Part shown: one piece after another, positions 5,993 through 12,520 of the stretch
Layout: each line of letters opens with the position of its first letter
How positions within the stretch are numbered: position 1 is the first letter of the stretch
Assembly: GCA_023250495.1 (NCBI GenBank)
Contig: JAHFAP010000063.1
Coordinates: 1 to 13,387, forward strand
Reading direction: 5' to 3'
DNA: 13,387 nt
DNA from: Deltaproteobacteria bacterium
Lineage (GTDB): Bacteria; Desulfobacterota; Binatia; UBA9968
Program-made: the position numbers and the translations under genes
Notes under the pieces: model-generated
The model's database searches: none
The model's input: the letters and a program-made list of their open reading frames with translations, nothing else
What the model was told of the DNA's origin: nothing

Positions 5993-7369
5993 ATGGCTTC
6001 CCTGGACGACAATCTCCGCAAAGTCCCGCCCCAAAACCTTGACGCCGAGGCGTCGGTGCTGGGCGGCATTCTACTGGAAAACGACGCCATCAATCGCGCG
6101 CTGGAAGTTGTGGCCCCGGCGGATTTTTACCGCGAGTCCCACCGCAAGATCTTCCGCGCCATGATAGAACTTTCCGACCGCAGTGAGCCGGTGGACCTCA
6201 TCACCTTAAGCGAACTCTTGAAAGCGCGCGGCGAGCTGGAAGCGGTGGGAGGGACGGCCTATCTGACCTCGCTTAATGATTTGGTCCCGACGGCCGCGAA
6301 CATCGCTCATTACGCCCGCATCGTCAGGGAAAAGGCGATCCTGCGCCACCTGATCAACGCCGCCACGGATATCGCCACCCGAGGGTTCGAAGAGCAAGGC
6401 AACGTGGATGAGTTCCTCGACGCCGCGGAGAAGGTCATCTTCGACATCGCGGAAAAGAAGATCCAGTCCTCGTTTGTCGCCGTCAGCGACATGATCAAGG
6501 ATACCCTAAAGACGGTCGAGAAGCTCTACGAACGAAAAGAGCTGGTCACCGGGGTGCCGACCGGATTCAAGGATCTCGACAAGCTCACGGCGGGGCTCCA
6601 GCCTTCGGAACTGATCGTAGTGGCGGGGAGACCGAGCATGGGCAAGACCGCGGTTTGCCTCAACGTCGCGACCCATGCCGCGTTGAACGCGGGCATCGGG
6701 GTGGCCATCTTCTCCCTCGAAATGGCCAGGGAGCAGTTGGTCTTAAGGATGCTTTGCTCTGAAGCGCGGGTGGATAATTCGAAGGTAAGGGCGGGATATC
6801 TGGGGGAGCGTGATTTTCCTAAACTGGCCAACGCCGCCGGGAGATTGCACGAGGCCCTCATCTATATAGACGACACTCCTGCAATCTCCGTCCTGGAGCT
6901 TCGGGCCAAGGCGCGCCGGCTGATCAGGGACCGGGAGAAAAAGGTGGGGCTGGTTGTCGTGGACTACCTTCAGCTCATGCGCGGCATGGGGAACGCCTCC
7001 AACCGGGAGCAGGAGATCTCCGAAATCTCCCGCTCGCTCAAGGCGCTGGCCAAAGAGCTGCGCGTGCCGGTCATCGCGATCTCGCAGCTCAACCGCCGCG
7101 TGGAGGATCGGGGAGACAAACGGCCCATGATGGCTGACTTGAGGGAATCCGGCGCCATCGAGCAGGACGCCGATGTGATCGCCTTTGTCTATCGTGACGA
7201 GGTTTACAATCCAAAGTCACAGGACAAAGGAACCGCGGAGATCATCATCTCCAAACAGCGCAACGGTCCGATCGGAACCGTCCATCTAGCGTTCCTCAAC
7301 GAGTTCACCCGCTTCGAAGATCTCGCCGAGCGCGCAGAGTTCGCCTACGAGGAGGCGGAAGAGGGGTGA
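5993..7369 (+). CDS. dnaB: Replicative DNA helicase DnaB
   Basis: The protein has 458 residues, normal length with no intein. The N-terminal DnaG-interacting helical domain covers about 10-115 (PPQNLDAEASVLGG at the start). A linker leads to the RecA-like motor from about 180. Walker A is GRPSMGKT (212-219), SLEM lies at 241-244, Walker B is VVVDYLQLM (321-329), SQLNR is at 364-368, DLRESGAIEQDAD at 382-394, and KQRNG with the probable arginine finger at 421-425. The hexamer unwinds DNA at replication forks and recruits primase. The ATG at 5993 aligns with the usual family start, although an AT-rich repeat rather than a Shine-Dalgarno sequence precedes it. In many bacteria rplI or alr flank dnaB; neither does here. 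Confidence 0.97.
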   Translation: MASLDDNLRKVPPQNLDAEASVLGGILLENDAINRALEVVAPADFYRESHRKIFRAMIELSDRSEPVDLITLSELLKARGELEAVGGTAYLTSLNDLVPTAANIAHYARIVREKAILRHLINAATDIATRGFEEQGNVDEFLDAAEKVIFDIAEKKIQSSFVAVSDMIKDTLKTVEKLYERKELVTGVPTGFKDLDKLTAGLQPSELIVVAGRPSMGKTAVCLNVATHAALNAGIGVAIFSLEMAREQLVLRMLCSEARVDNSKVRAGYLGERDFPKLANAAGRLHEALIYIDDTPAISVLELRAKARRLIRDREKKVGLVVVDYLQLMRGMGNASNREQEISEISRSLKALAKELRVPVIAISQLNRRVEDRGDKRPMMADLRESGAIEQDADVIAFVYRDEVYNPKSQDKGTAEIIISKQRNGPIGTVHLAFLNEFTRFEDLAERAEFAYEEAEEG

Positions 7370-7399
7370 GTCGTGTGGACTACAGGTTAGGCACGTACT

Positions 7400-7990
7400 T
7401 CAGCCCGCGCGGCGCAGCGCAAGAAACTCGCCGTTCCCGATCGGAACAAGCGACGTTAAGAACGAAGAATCAGACCGCACAAGAGCGATAAAATCCCTCA
7501 CCTCCAGGGGATGGGATAGCGCATTATCCACAACTAACAAGCCGCCTGCCCGGATCGCCTTCTTCAAAGAGGGCCACCAACCCACGTACTGATCTCTCTC
7601 CGAGTCGAGGAAGACGAGATCAAAGGGACTGAGCGAGGGCTGCTTCAAGTAGTCTCCGGCATCCCTATGCACAAGCTCGATAAACGATGCTAGTCCAGAG
7701 CGTAAGAAATTGGCTCTTGCCAGGCCGAGCTTATAATCGGACATTTCGACCGTTGTAACGCGTCCCCCGGTTGCGCGCACGGCGTTCGCGAGCCAGAGGG
7801 TTGAATAGCCATTTGACGTGCCGATCTCAAGAATCCGCTCGGCACCTATTGCGTTAACCAATAGTTCGAGAAACTCGCCCGTGTCCGGCGTGATATTGAG
7901 CATCTTGCGCGAACGATCGGAGTTCGCAGTGTCATTCGCCCTTCCAAATTCGTACAGCTCCGTGAGCAGAGCGTGCAGTGACTGGTCCAT
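7400..7990 (-). CDS. SAM-dependent O-methyltransferase (family 3, CCoAMT-like)
   Basis: The protein has 196 residues from the ATG at 7988-7990. An in-frame TTG at 8014 would add eight residues, but it sits at the foot of a hairpin and has no ribosome-binding site. The SAM-binding motif I is LEIGTSNGYSTLWLA (54-68), the acidic residue after strand 2 is Glu82 (TTVEMSD), and FDLVFLDSERDQY (123-135) gives the motif IV aspartate, with VVDNAL after strand 5. This order fits the family-3 O-methyltransferases related to catechol and caffeoyl-CoA methyltransferases, which methylate catechol-type hydroxyls using a divalent metal. The substrate cannot be told. It is convergent with dnaB, with a 30-base gap, and lies downstream of the alcohol dehydrogenase on the same strand. 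Confidence 0.85.
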   Translation of the reverse strand: MDQSLHALLTELYEFGRANDTANSDRSRKMLNITPDTGEFLELLVNAIGAERILEIGTSNGYSTLWLANAVRATGGRVTTVEMSDYKLGLARANFLRSGLASFIELVHRDAGDYLKQPSLSPFDLVFLDSERDQYVGWWPSLKKAIRAGGLLVVDNALSHPLEVRDFIALVRSDSSFLTSLVPIGNGEFLALRRAG

Positions 7991-8017
7991 CGTTTTACCA
8001 GGGGTGACGCCCAAGCT

Positions 8018-8044
8018 CAGCCGTCGCTGTCAAGCGATCGGCTG
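8018..8044 (-). promoter_or_regulatory. Strong hairpin ahead of the O-methyltransferase gene
   Basis: CAGCCG+TCGCT (8018-8028) pairs with AGCGA, a bulged T, and CGGCTG (8033-8044), closing a GTCA loop: 11 GC-rich base pairs. It lies 28 bases before the methyltransferase ATG. It could end the alcohol dehydrogenase transcript, although no T-run follows, or be a 5' leader structure of the methyltransferase. The rest of the spacer 8045-8120 shows nothing I can name. Confidence 0.45.
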
Positions 8045-8120
8045 AAGCGTAAAGTTGGCGTATTTGGGTCGCATCTCGCATTTCGACAATATGTGATTGC
8101 ACGTCCTCCCGCTACTGCTC

Positions 8121-9173
8121 CTAGTTCTCGACCACCACGCGGCCGAGGATGGCCCCCGCCTTCAGCTCGTCGAGTGTGCGGCTCACCTCCGATAGCGGCC
8201 GCTTCTGAATCGGGATGGGCTGGAGCTTTCCCTGGCGCGCGAGTGCTACGACATTCTTCAATTCGGCTACGGTACCGAGGTGGGACCCCTGGATAGTGAG
8301 CGCGCGTTGAATTGTCGCCACCACTGACACGGGAATCTCGCCGCCGTACAGGCCGACCAGGATCAGCCGGCCGCCTTTGCGCAGAGCGCTGAGGGCAAGG
8401 CTCGCGGTATCGGTCGTGCCTACCAGATCGACTGCGCCGTAGATCGGGCCGCCGGTGATCTGCCGAAGCTTTTTCGGAGCCTCGGGGTCGCGGCCGTCGA
8501 GCGTCGCAGTCGCGCCCGCCGCCTCTGCCGCGTCCAGCTTGGAGGGATCGATGTCGACCGCGACGATTCGCTCGTGGCCCATCGCCCGCAACATCGCGAT
8601 GGACGTGAGCCCGAGTCCGCCCGCGCCAATCACCGCCACCCATTCCTCGCGCGGGATTGGATTCAGCTTCGACACGGCGGAATACGTCGCCAGCCCCGAG
8701 CAGGACAAGGTCGCCGCCCAAACCGGATCGATGCCGCTGGCGTCGATGAGATACCGTGGGTGCGGGACAAGGAGATGGTCCGCATAGCCGCCTGGACGCT
8801 GGAGTCCGATACAGCGTGGCGCCATGCAATAGTTGTCCATACCCTCGCGGCAGCGCGCGCAGGTGCCGCAGCCCATCCACGGGTACACAAGGCGATCCGC
8901 TCCGATCGGCACATCGCCGGCTTCGGGCCCTGCGGCGATGACCGTGCCGTAGGGCTCATGGCCGAGCGTCACGGGCGGATTCATTCCGCGCTCGCTCATG
9001 TGAAAACGCTTGCCGCCGCCCAGCTCGAAGTAGCCGTCCCGGATGTGCACGTCGCTGTGGCACACCCCGCAGTACTTGAGCCTGAGCAGCACTTCCGTGC
9101 CGGTCGGCTTCGGGGTCTCGCGCTCCGCCTTCTTGAGCGGCTTGCCCCATTCGAAAACGTCGTAGCTCAGCAT
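8121..9173 (-). CDS. Zinc-dependent alcohol dehydrogenase (medium-chain MDR family)
   Basis: The protein has 350 residues. The catalytic zinc site is Cys35 (in YCGVCHSD), His72-Glu73 (GHE) and Cys158. The structural zinc site is complete: Cys102, Cys105, Cys108 and Cys116 (GCGTCARC...NYC). The Rossmann nucleotide-binding domain has GAGGLG at 183-188, and Asp207 ends strand 2 (VAVDID), which favours NAD over NADP. The family oxidises primary or secondary alcohols or reduces the aldehydes in the cytoplasm. An unusual insertion around 50-65 (LGGGKRFHMSERG) between the catalytic-site motifs is shared with a subset of MDR proteins. ATG at 9171-9173 begins at the family's normal N-terminus. The natural substrate is not clear; the neighbours give no pathway. 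Confidence 0.92.
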   Translation of the reverse strand: MLSYDVFEWGKPLKKAERETPKPTGTEVLLRLKYCGVCHSDVHIRDGYFELGGGKRFHMSERGMNPPVTLGHEPYGTVIAAGPEAGDVPIGADRLVYPWMGCGTCARCREGMDNYCMAPRCIGLQRPGGYADHLLVPHPRYLIDASGIDPVWAATLSCSGLATYSAVSKLNPIPREEWVAVIGAGGLGLTSIAMLRAMGHERIVAVDIDPSKLDAAEAAGATATLDGRDPEAPKKLRQITGGPIYGAVDLVGTTDTASLALSALRKGGRLILVGLYGGEIPVSVVATIQRALTIQGSHLGTVAELKNVVALARQGKLQPIPIQKRPLSEVSRTLDELKAGAILGRVVVEN

Positions 9174-9262
9174 AGCGCTTTCAAGGATTTTGGTATTGCA
9201 CCTGGGTGAGAGCTGGTCGCTGTTCTGTCATGTAGCTGCCCGTTCGCCGCTCCTGCGCCTCG

Positions 9263-9754
9263 TCAGGCAGTTTCCTGATATTTCTTGCCTGGTATCCACC
9301 TACGAACGCTCCGACAATAGCGCTCGTAAGACTCGCCAAACTTACGCCGCAAGCTCGGCTCCTCATAAAAAATTACAAACAGATGGAAGATCAGGAAGAC
9401 CCCTATCATGTATCGCAATAATGCCGAAGATTCAAAGAAGACGGCTTCTCCCAACAGCACGAACAAAACGCCGAGATATATCGGGTTTCGGACGTATCGG
9501 TACAAGCCACAAACCACCAGGACCTTGGGTGGGTCGAGCGGAGCGGGAGTGCCTCTTCCCACAGTCGCAAAATCCCAGACGCATCGAAAATAGACAGACA
9601 AGCCGAGCAAGGCTGCCAACAAAGATACATACTGTGGCATTCCCCACTGGGACGGCATCGCTACGAAATTACGGCGCAAGATCCAATATGGAATCAGGGT
9701 CGTGATGGTACCCGGCACGAAGATGGTGAAGATGATATTCTTGAGGAGCACCAT
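9263..9754 (-). CDS. Isoprenylcysteine carboxyl methyltransferase / phospholipid methyltransferase-like membrane protein
   Basis: From the ATG at 9752-9754 the protein has 163 residues. A TTG 18 bases earlier is also in frame, but the ATG has AGGGGG at a good distance, so I prefer it. Four or so membrane segments are visible, around residues 5-25, 42-60, 94-110 and 114-132. The family core is GLYRYVRNPIYLG (83-95), followed by EEPSLRRKFGESYERY (131-146) and RRWIP at the end, the conserved SAM-binding C-terminal part of ICMT/PEMT-type integral methyltransferases. Bacterial members methylate phospholipids, small thiols or unknown lipids; the substrate here is unknown. The 88 bases between it and the alcohol dehydrogenase show nothing recognisable. 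Confidence 0.82.
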   Translation of the reverse strand: MVLLKNIIFTIFVPGTITTLIPYWILRRNFVAMPSQWGMPQYVSLLAALLGLSVYFRCVWDFATVGRGTPAPLDPPKVLVVCGLYRYVRNPIYLGVLFVLLGEAVFFESSALLRYMIGVFLIFHLFVIFYEEPSLRRKFGESYERYCRSVRRWIPGKKYQETA

Positions 9755-9831
9755 AGCTGCCCCCTGAGGCAACTCCGTACCGGCCAGAGCTGAGCAGCCC
9801 GCTGTTTTTGGCGTCTGAAGCGCCAGCTAGG

Positions 9832-9862
9832 CGAAAAAAGTAGCCTCGTCCCTCTTTTCTCG
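9832..9862. repeat. Fragment of a dispersed AAAAGTAGCCTGTCCC-type repeat, copy 1
   Basis: The spacer between the ICMT-like gene and the GFA gene contains GCGAAAAAAGTAGCC followed by TCGTCCCTCTTTTC. It matches, apart from two single-base differences in length and the A-run, the repeat inserted in the GFA remnant at 11122-11166. I see nothing else in the spacer 9755-9894. Confidence 0.4.
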
Positions 9863-9894
9863 ACGACAGGAAGCCCGCCGCTCTTGCAGCACAA

Positions 9895-10299
9895 TTATTC
9901 CGAACACGGTAGATGGGATTCGTCTATCGCGGCCCAGCTAACCCGGCTGCCCCATTGTCTATGCGCAGACGGCCCAGTCGGCGGTACATCGTCGAGACTG
10001 CCCGAGGGAACGATGACTTGTTCACGATTGCGCGTCGGACGAGGCACCGGACAGTTGCAGCGCGTGCAAATAGCCGTCGAAAAGCTTCTTGCTTCGGGAA
10101 GATCGTAGCGCGAGATCAGCTCCTCTCCCGAGATCCAGCGGAACTGATCGGGAGCCACCGCGATATTGGTCGATCGCACGGTGCCGGTCGCCTTCCGGCA
10201 ACGCGAGCAATAACAGTGGGCAAACCTGATGAACGGAAGTCTGACTTCATACTTGACCGCTTTGCAAAGACAACTTCCTCGAAGCACTTGATCGGACAT
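9895..10299 (-). CDS. GFA-family (CENP-V/GFA) zinc-binding protein, intact copy
   Basis: The protein has 134 residues, normal for the family. The zinc-binding cysteines follow the GFA order: Cys10-x-Cys12 near the start (GSCLCKAVKYEV), HCYCSRC with Cys29, Cys31 and Cys34, and CTRCNC with Cys78, Cys81 and Cys83. The name comes from a glutathione-dependent formaldehyde-activating enzyme, but many members have no known reaction, so formaldehyde metabolism should not be assumed. ATG at 10297-10299 has a strong AAGGAGG upstream. Two broken copies of its 5' end lie further along (11056-11205 and 12521-12628). It is downstream of the toxin gene, with an AT-rich 83-base spacer that may hold its own promoter. 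Confidence 0.85.
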   Translation of the reverse strand: MSDQVLRGSCLCKAVKYEVRLPFIRFAHCYCSRCRKATGTVRSTNIAVAPDQFRWISGEELISRYDLPEARSFSTAICTRCNCPVPRPTRNREQVIVPSGSLDDVPPTGPSAHRQWGSRVSWAAIDESHLPCSE

Positions 10300-10382
10300 C
10301 GCTACCTCCTTGTCGCCTGAGTGTTCTGAATCATGGCCGCATTGGTTTCATAAAAAAAATCCCGACCTTTTTCTCCGTCAAG

Positions 10383-10721
10383 TTAGGTTCCGATGATCTC
10401 GTTCAATCCCTCAATAACTTGAGCGACATCTTCTGGAGACGCCCTTCCAATCACCTTCCCGATCCTTTCAACCGCAAGCGTTCGAATCTGACTAATTTTC
10501 ACCCATGATCTTTTCGGAAGCCCTTTGGCGTGAAGTTCGAGCGTCAAGGGGAAGCCCGCCCGTTGAGGCTGACTCGTGAGAGCAACTGCAATCACGGTTC
10601 CGGAACGTTCATTGAAAACATCCTGGCTCAGAATCAAAACCGGACGCAAGCCTGCTTGTTCACGCCCCCGTACCGGATTCAAGTCAGCCCAGCGGATCTC
10701 ACCCCTCAGTATTCGGGCCAT
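10383..10721 (-). CDS. MazF/PemK-type mRNA interferase toxin
   Basis: The protein has 112 residues, the usual size. It shows the MazF fold markers: an N-terminal RGEIRWADLNPVRGREQAGLRPVLILS segment with the GxEQ.G.RPVL pattern, then the VIAVALTSQ strand with the conserved Thr, the SWVKISQIRTL segment, and IGKVIGRAS near the end. Family members cut single-stranded RNA at short sequences and stop growth until neutralised. The start codon overlaps the end of the antitoxin gene by 16 bases, the standard arrangement with the antitoxin translated first. Toxin identity is firm; the recognition sequence cannot be predicted. Confidence 0.92.
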   Translation of the reverse strand: MARILRGEIRWADLNPVRGREQAGLRPVLILSQDVFNERSGTVIAVALTSQPQRAGFPLTLELHAKGLPKRSWVKISQIRTLAVERIGKVIGRASPEDVAQVIEGLNEIIGT

Positions 10722-10948
10722 TCTGCCAGGTCCTCAGAAAGACCCTCTTCCGCAAGCGCCTTCTCGAACGCCGGATCGAGTTTGGCACACTCTTGGGCTA
10801 GACGACTCTTCTCAAGGCGGGCGAGTTTCTCCGCTACCGCTTCCTCAATCGCCTGACTGCGATTGGGAAAGACCTGCTTCTGAACCAGTTTGTCGAGACG
10901 ATTGAGGGTGGTCTCGTCTAAAGAGATCGCAACTTTGGATCTTCCCAT
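10706..10948 (-). CDS. Ribbon-helix-helix antitoxin of the MazF-type toxin
   Basis: The protein has 80 residues. Residues 4-10 (SKVAISL) form the DNA-contacting strand of a ribbon-helix-helix fold, and residues 11-45 give its two helices (DETTLNRLDKLVQ and NRSQAIEEAVAEKL). The acidic, loosely structured C-terminus (50-80) is expected to wrap the toxin. RHH antitoxins bind their own promoter as dimers and repress the operon together with the toxin. ATG at 10946-10948 has GAGGTGA just upstream. A perfect 7-bp inverted repeat covers the -10 of the predicted promoter, which fits this autoregulation. Confidence 0.9.
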   Translation of the reverse strand: MGRSKVAISLDETTLNRLDKLVQKQVFPNRSQAIEEAVAEKLARLEKSRLAQECAKLDPAFEKALAEEGLSEDLAEWPEY

Positions 10949-10960
10949 GGCTCACCTCTA

Positions 10961-10995
10961 GGTATGACGATACTTCATACCAGCATGTGAGTCAA
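10961..10995 (-). promoter_or_regulatory. Promoter and probable operator of the toxin-antitoxin operon
   Basis: On the minus strand TTGACT (complement of 10990-10995) is followed by exactly 17 bases and TATCGT (complement of 10967-10972). A perfect inverted repeat, GGTATGA-7 bases-TCATACC (10961-10981), covers the -10 box. Its end is 12 bases from the antitoxin start codon. A site in this position is where a ribbon-helix-helix antitoxin would block RNA polymerase. Confidence 0.6.
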
Positions 10996-11055
10996 GGTAA
11001 CATCTGCTTGGAACCTAACACGGCGCGGGATGGGCCGGCAGGGCGCGAGCGTGCG

Positions 11056-11205
11056 CTAAGAACGCGAGCAATAACAGTGGGCAAACCTGATGAACGGAGG
11101 TCTCACCTCATAGCGGACCGCGCCACGAAAAGTAGCCTGTCCCCTTTTCCTCCTTTTCCTCCTCGCTTTGCAAAGACAACTTCCTCGCAGCACTTGATCG
11201 GACAT
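11056..11205 (-). pseudogene. GFA-family gene remnant B (5' part only, with a 45-base insertion)
   Basis: Starting at ATG 11203-11205, the reading matches the intact GFA protein from MSDQVLRGSCLCKA, is interrupted by 15 arginine- and lysine-rich codons, then resumes as VRYEVRPPFIRFAHCYCSR and stops at TAG two codons later. By hand count 50 of 53 bases match the intact gene in the 5' part and 55 of 61 in the second part. Homology ends sharply at about 11061, just where the third zinc cysteine should be. The insert (about 11122-11166) is a dispersed-repeat fragment. The zinc site is incomplete and the second half is missing, so it cannot be a working GFA protein. Confidence 0.8.
11122..11166. 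repeat. 45-base insertion of a dispersed repeat (copy 2) in GFA remnant B
   Basis: Compared with the intact gene and with remnant C, 45 extra bases sit between GACCGC and TTTGC. They contain CGAAAAGTAGCCTGTCCCC and then TTTTCCTCC repeated nearly twice. A related fragment is at 9832-9862. The insertion keeps the frame. Confidence 0.6.
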
Positions 11206-11251
11206 GGCTACCTCGTTATGGCGTGCGCCGGCGTTGGATGGCGCTCCGCGG

Positions 11252-11563
11252 TCAGGCGTATTTCTTCACCGCCTTCTCGATGGCGCCGCCGGCCCTGGCC
11301 AGGTCGTCCGGCACCATGACCGGATGAATCTCAATGCTGGCGTTGAACGCAAGGAACCACGGCTCCGCGATGGCCGGGATTTGAGAAGCGTCCTGCATAT
11401 CGAGAAAAATGAACCCCGCGCGCTGACCGTCGCTGTCCGTAAAATAGACGGCCTCCGGCTTCAAATCCGCCAGAATGGCTTGGATGGTCGCGCCGAGCTT
11501 GCCGGCCTTTGCGGCCGCGTTCCCGGACTCAACGGGGATGTTGACTTTCAGTAAGAACCGCAT
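11252..11563 (-). CDS. Uncharacterised 103-residue alpha/beta protein (gene X)
   Basis: I cannot assign a function. The protein is small, soluble and without signal peptide. It begins with an edge-strand segment (MRFLLKVNIPVESGN), then a helix (LGATIQAILADL), strands EAVYFTDSDGQRAGFIFLDM, a PAIAEPWFLAFNASIEIHPVM segment, and a C-terminal helix ending KKYA. This order resembles a ferredoxin-like (dimeric alpha/beta barrel) fold. From memory, close relatives are common in environmental genomes as hypothetical proteins. The ATG at 11561-11563 has a very good AGGAGGTGA ribosome-binding site. It lies between two gene remnants: a membrane-protein 3' end upstream and a GFA 5' end downstream. Confidence 0.8.
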   Translation of the reverse strand: MRFLLKVNIPVESGNAAAKAGKLGATIQAILADLKPEAVYFTDSDGQRAGFIFLDMQDASQIPAIAEPWFLAFNASIEIHPVMVPDDLARAGGAIEKAVKKYA

Positions 11564-11590
11564 AATTCACCTCCTGATGGATTGGTTTCT

Positions 11591-11654
11591 TGATGTTTTG
11601 TCACTGATCCTCTGCGACTGCAACTTGTTTTTGGCCGCGACGGATCTCGCCTTT
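11591..11654 (-). pseudogene. Truncated 3' end of a paralogue of the edge membrane protein (W')
   Basis: These 64 bases match 13158-13221 without gaps, at about 54 of 64 positions by hand count. On the minus strand they encode IKGEIRRGQKQVAVAEDQ then TGA (11601-11603), against LKGQIHRVQKRVAVADDP in the membrane protein at the right edge. Most of the gene is missing; its upstream side joins directly to the last codons of gene Y. The match continues about ten bases past the stop codon, so the two copies come from a duplication of the gene end plus its spacer. Confidence 0.7.
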
Positions 11655-12489
11655 AATGTGTGATTGCAACACCTGACCGGCTGCCCTTGCGATTCGACGG
11701 CCAGCGCTCCAACGGAGGAACACCCAGGTCTCGGCGAAGTTTTGCAATGGTCTCGTACGTTAGCTTGTAACGCCGGGCGATCACTCGAATTGGCAAGGAC
11801 AGAAGGGGCCTAAGCTTGGGAGCCCGTATCACCGGCCGGGTGTCAACGCAAGGTGGAATCCCTCGCTTTCGCCGCTCTCTTGCCACGCTCGCTCGGCTGA
11901 TCTCGTATTTTCTCGCAATTTTCCAATCGGTGACTTTGCCGAGGAGCGCCGCCATCCCTTTGGTCCATGAAATACGTCGATAGCGATAGAAGCTCGAAAT
12001 ACGTAACCTCGTGCGTTCACGTGTCACAACACCCGGCGTCGTCCCCAAGCGCTCGGCAGTCTTCCGATCTGAATCGGTGCCTAACAAGGCGATCTTGCTC
12101 TTCGCCCAGGCGAAGGCGCGCGCGTGGCGTTGCTCGGGAACGTCGCCGTAGGGCGGTATGCCCAGCCTTTGCCGTTTGTGGCGTACCAAGTACACCGGAA
12201 GTCCAAGCCTCTCAGCAACTCTGTCATCGATATCCGTTCCCAAAAGTCGAATCATCCTGGCGGTCCATTGAATGGCCGGGCGTCGAGGTGAAAAAGGCTC
12301 GATTCCCCGTCGCCGTCTTTCGGCTTGGACCGCCTCCAAGCTCGCGCCCATTTTGCGCGCCAGCTTGGCATCCGCCATGCGCCCTAGAAGTCTCAGAAAC
12401 CCGGCCCGCCACCGCAAACGAAGAGGGTGATGTAGCGCGCGCCGGATTTCGCCGGGTTCGATCGGCTTGCGTGACTTTTTTCGGATCAT
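11653..12489 (-). CDS. Tandem helix-turn-helix-like repeat protein, putative DNA-binding (gene Y)
   Basis: The protein has 278 residues and is very basic. It consists of five tandem repeats of 47-53 residues starting at Trp27, Trp75, Trp128, Trp175 and about Arg222. Repeats 1-4 share exact spacing: W-x6-LLG-x3-D-x3-A-x9-V-x3-R-x4-I; repeat 5 is degenerate and one residue shorter. Each unit looks like a three-helix HTH/Myb-like domain in which 'D..A..lg....V...R' is the recognition part. A linker with P, S, R and aromatic residues follows each. I see no nuclease, transposase or ATPase motif. The family is not one I can name. The ATG at 12487-12489 has AGGA upstream. The last residues (AITH) are encoded at the junction with the W' remnant, so the original C-terminus may differ. 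It sits between two broken genes. Confidence 0.75.
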   Translation of the reverse strand: MIRKKSRKPIEPGEIRRALHHPLRLRWRAGFLRLLGRMADAKLARKMGASLEAVQAERRRRGIEPFSPRRPAIQWTARMIRLLGTDIDDRVAERLGLPVYLVRHKRQRLGIPPYGDVPEQRHARAFAWAKSKIALLGTDSDRKTAERLGTTPGVVTRERTRLRISSFYRYRRISWTKGMAALLGKVTDWKIARKYEISRASVARERRKRGIPPCVDTRPVIRAPKLRPLLSLPIRVIARRYKLTYETIAKLRRDLGVPPLERWPSNRKGSRSGVAITH

Positions 12490-12520
12490 TCAACTGTCCT
12501 GAAGCACGGCTCCGATAGAA

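Noticed and set aside
8028..8033. Perfect TTGACA on the minus strand ahead of the methyltransferase
   Set aside because: No -10-like hexamer is found 15-19 bases downstream, and the hexamer is in the loop of the 8018-8044 hairpin.
8017..8880. 287-codon frame on the minus strand overlapping the alcohol dehydrogenase
   Set aside because: It is the same strand in a shifted frame. The overlapping dehydrogenase has both zinc sites and the Rossmann motif, while this frame is arginine- and glycine-rich noise.
9774..9830. Inverted repeat TGGCG...CGCCA near a T-run after the GFA gene
   Set aside because: The T-run is on the wrong side of the stem for termination of the minus-strand GFA transcript, and the stem is only five pairs.
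10376..10399. Possible promoter or terminator between the toxin gene and the GFA gene (TTGACG then a run of T on the minus strand)
   Set aside because: The -10 distance would be 19 or more bases, and the sequence before the T-run forms only a three-pair stem; neither reading is good enough to annotate.
11029..11062. Possible integron attC site: ACCTAAC (complement GTTAGGT) followed by a GC-rich stretch before remnant B
   Set aside because: One 7-base end fits the attC core pattern, but the partner core and paired inner boxes are missing, and no integrase is in the window.
11967..12518. 183-codon + strand frame antisense to gene Y
   Set aside because: Gene Y shows five internally consistent repeats and a ribosome-binding site; the antisense frame shows only serine/arginine-rich composition.
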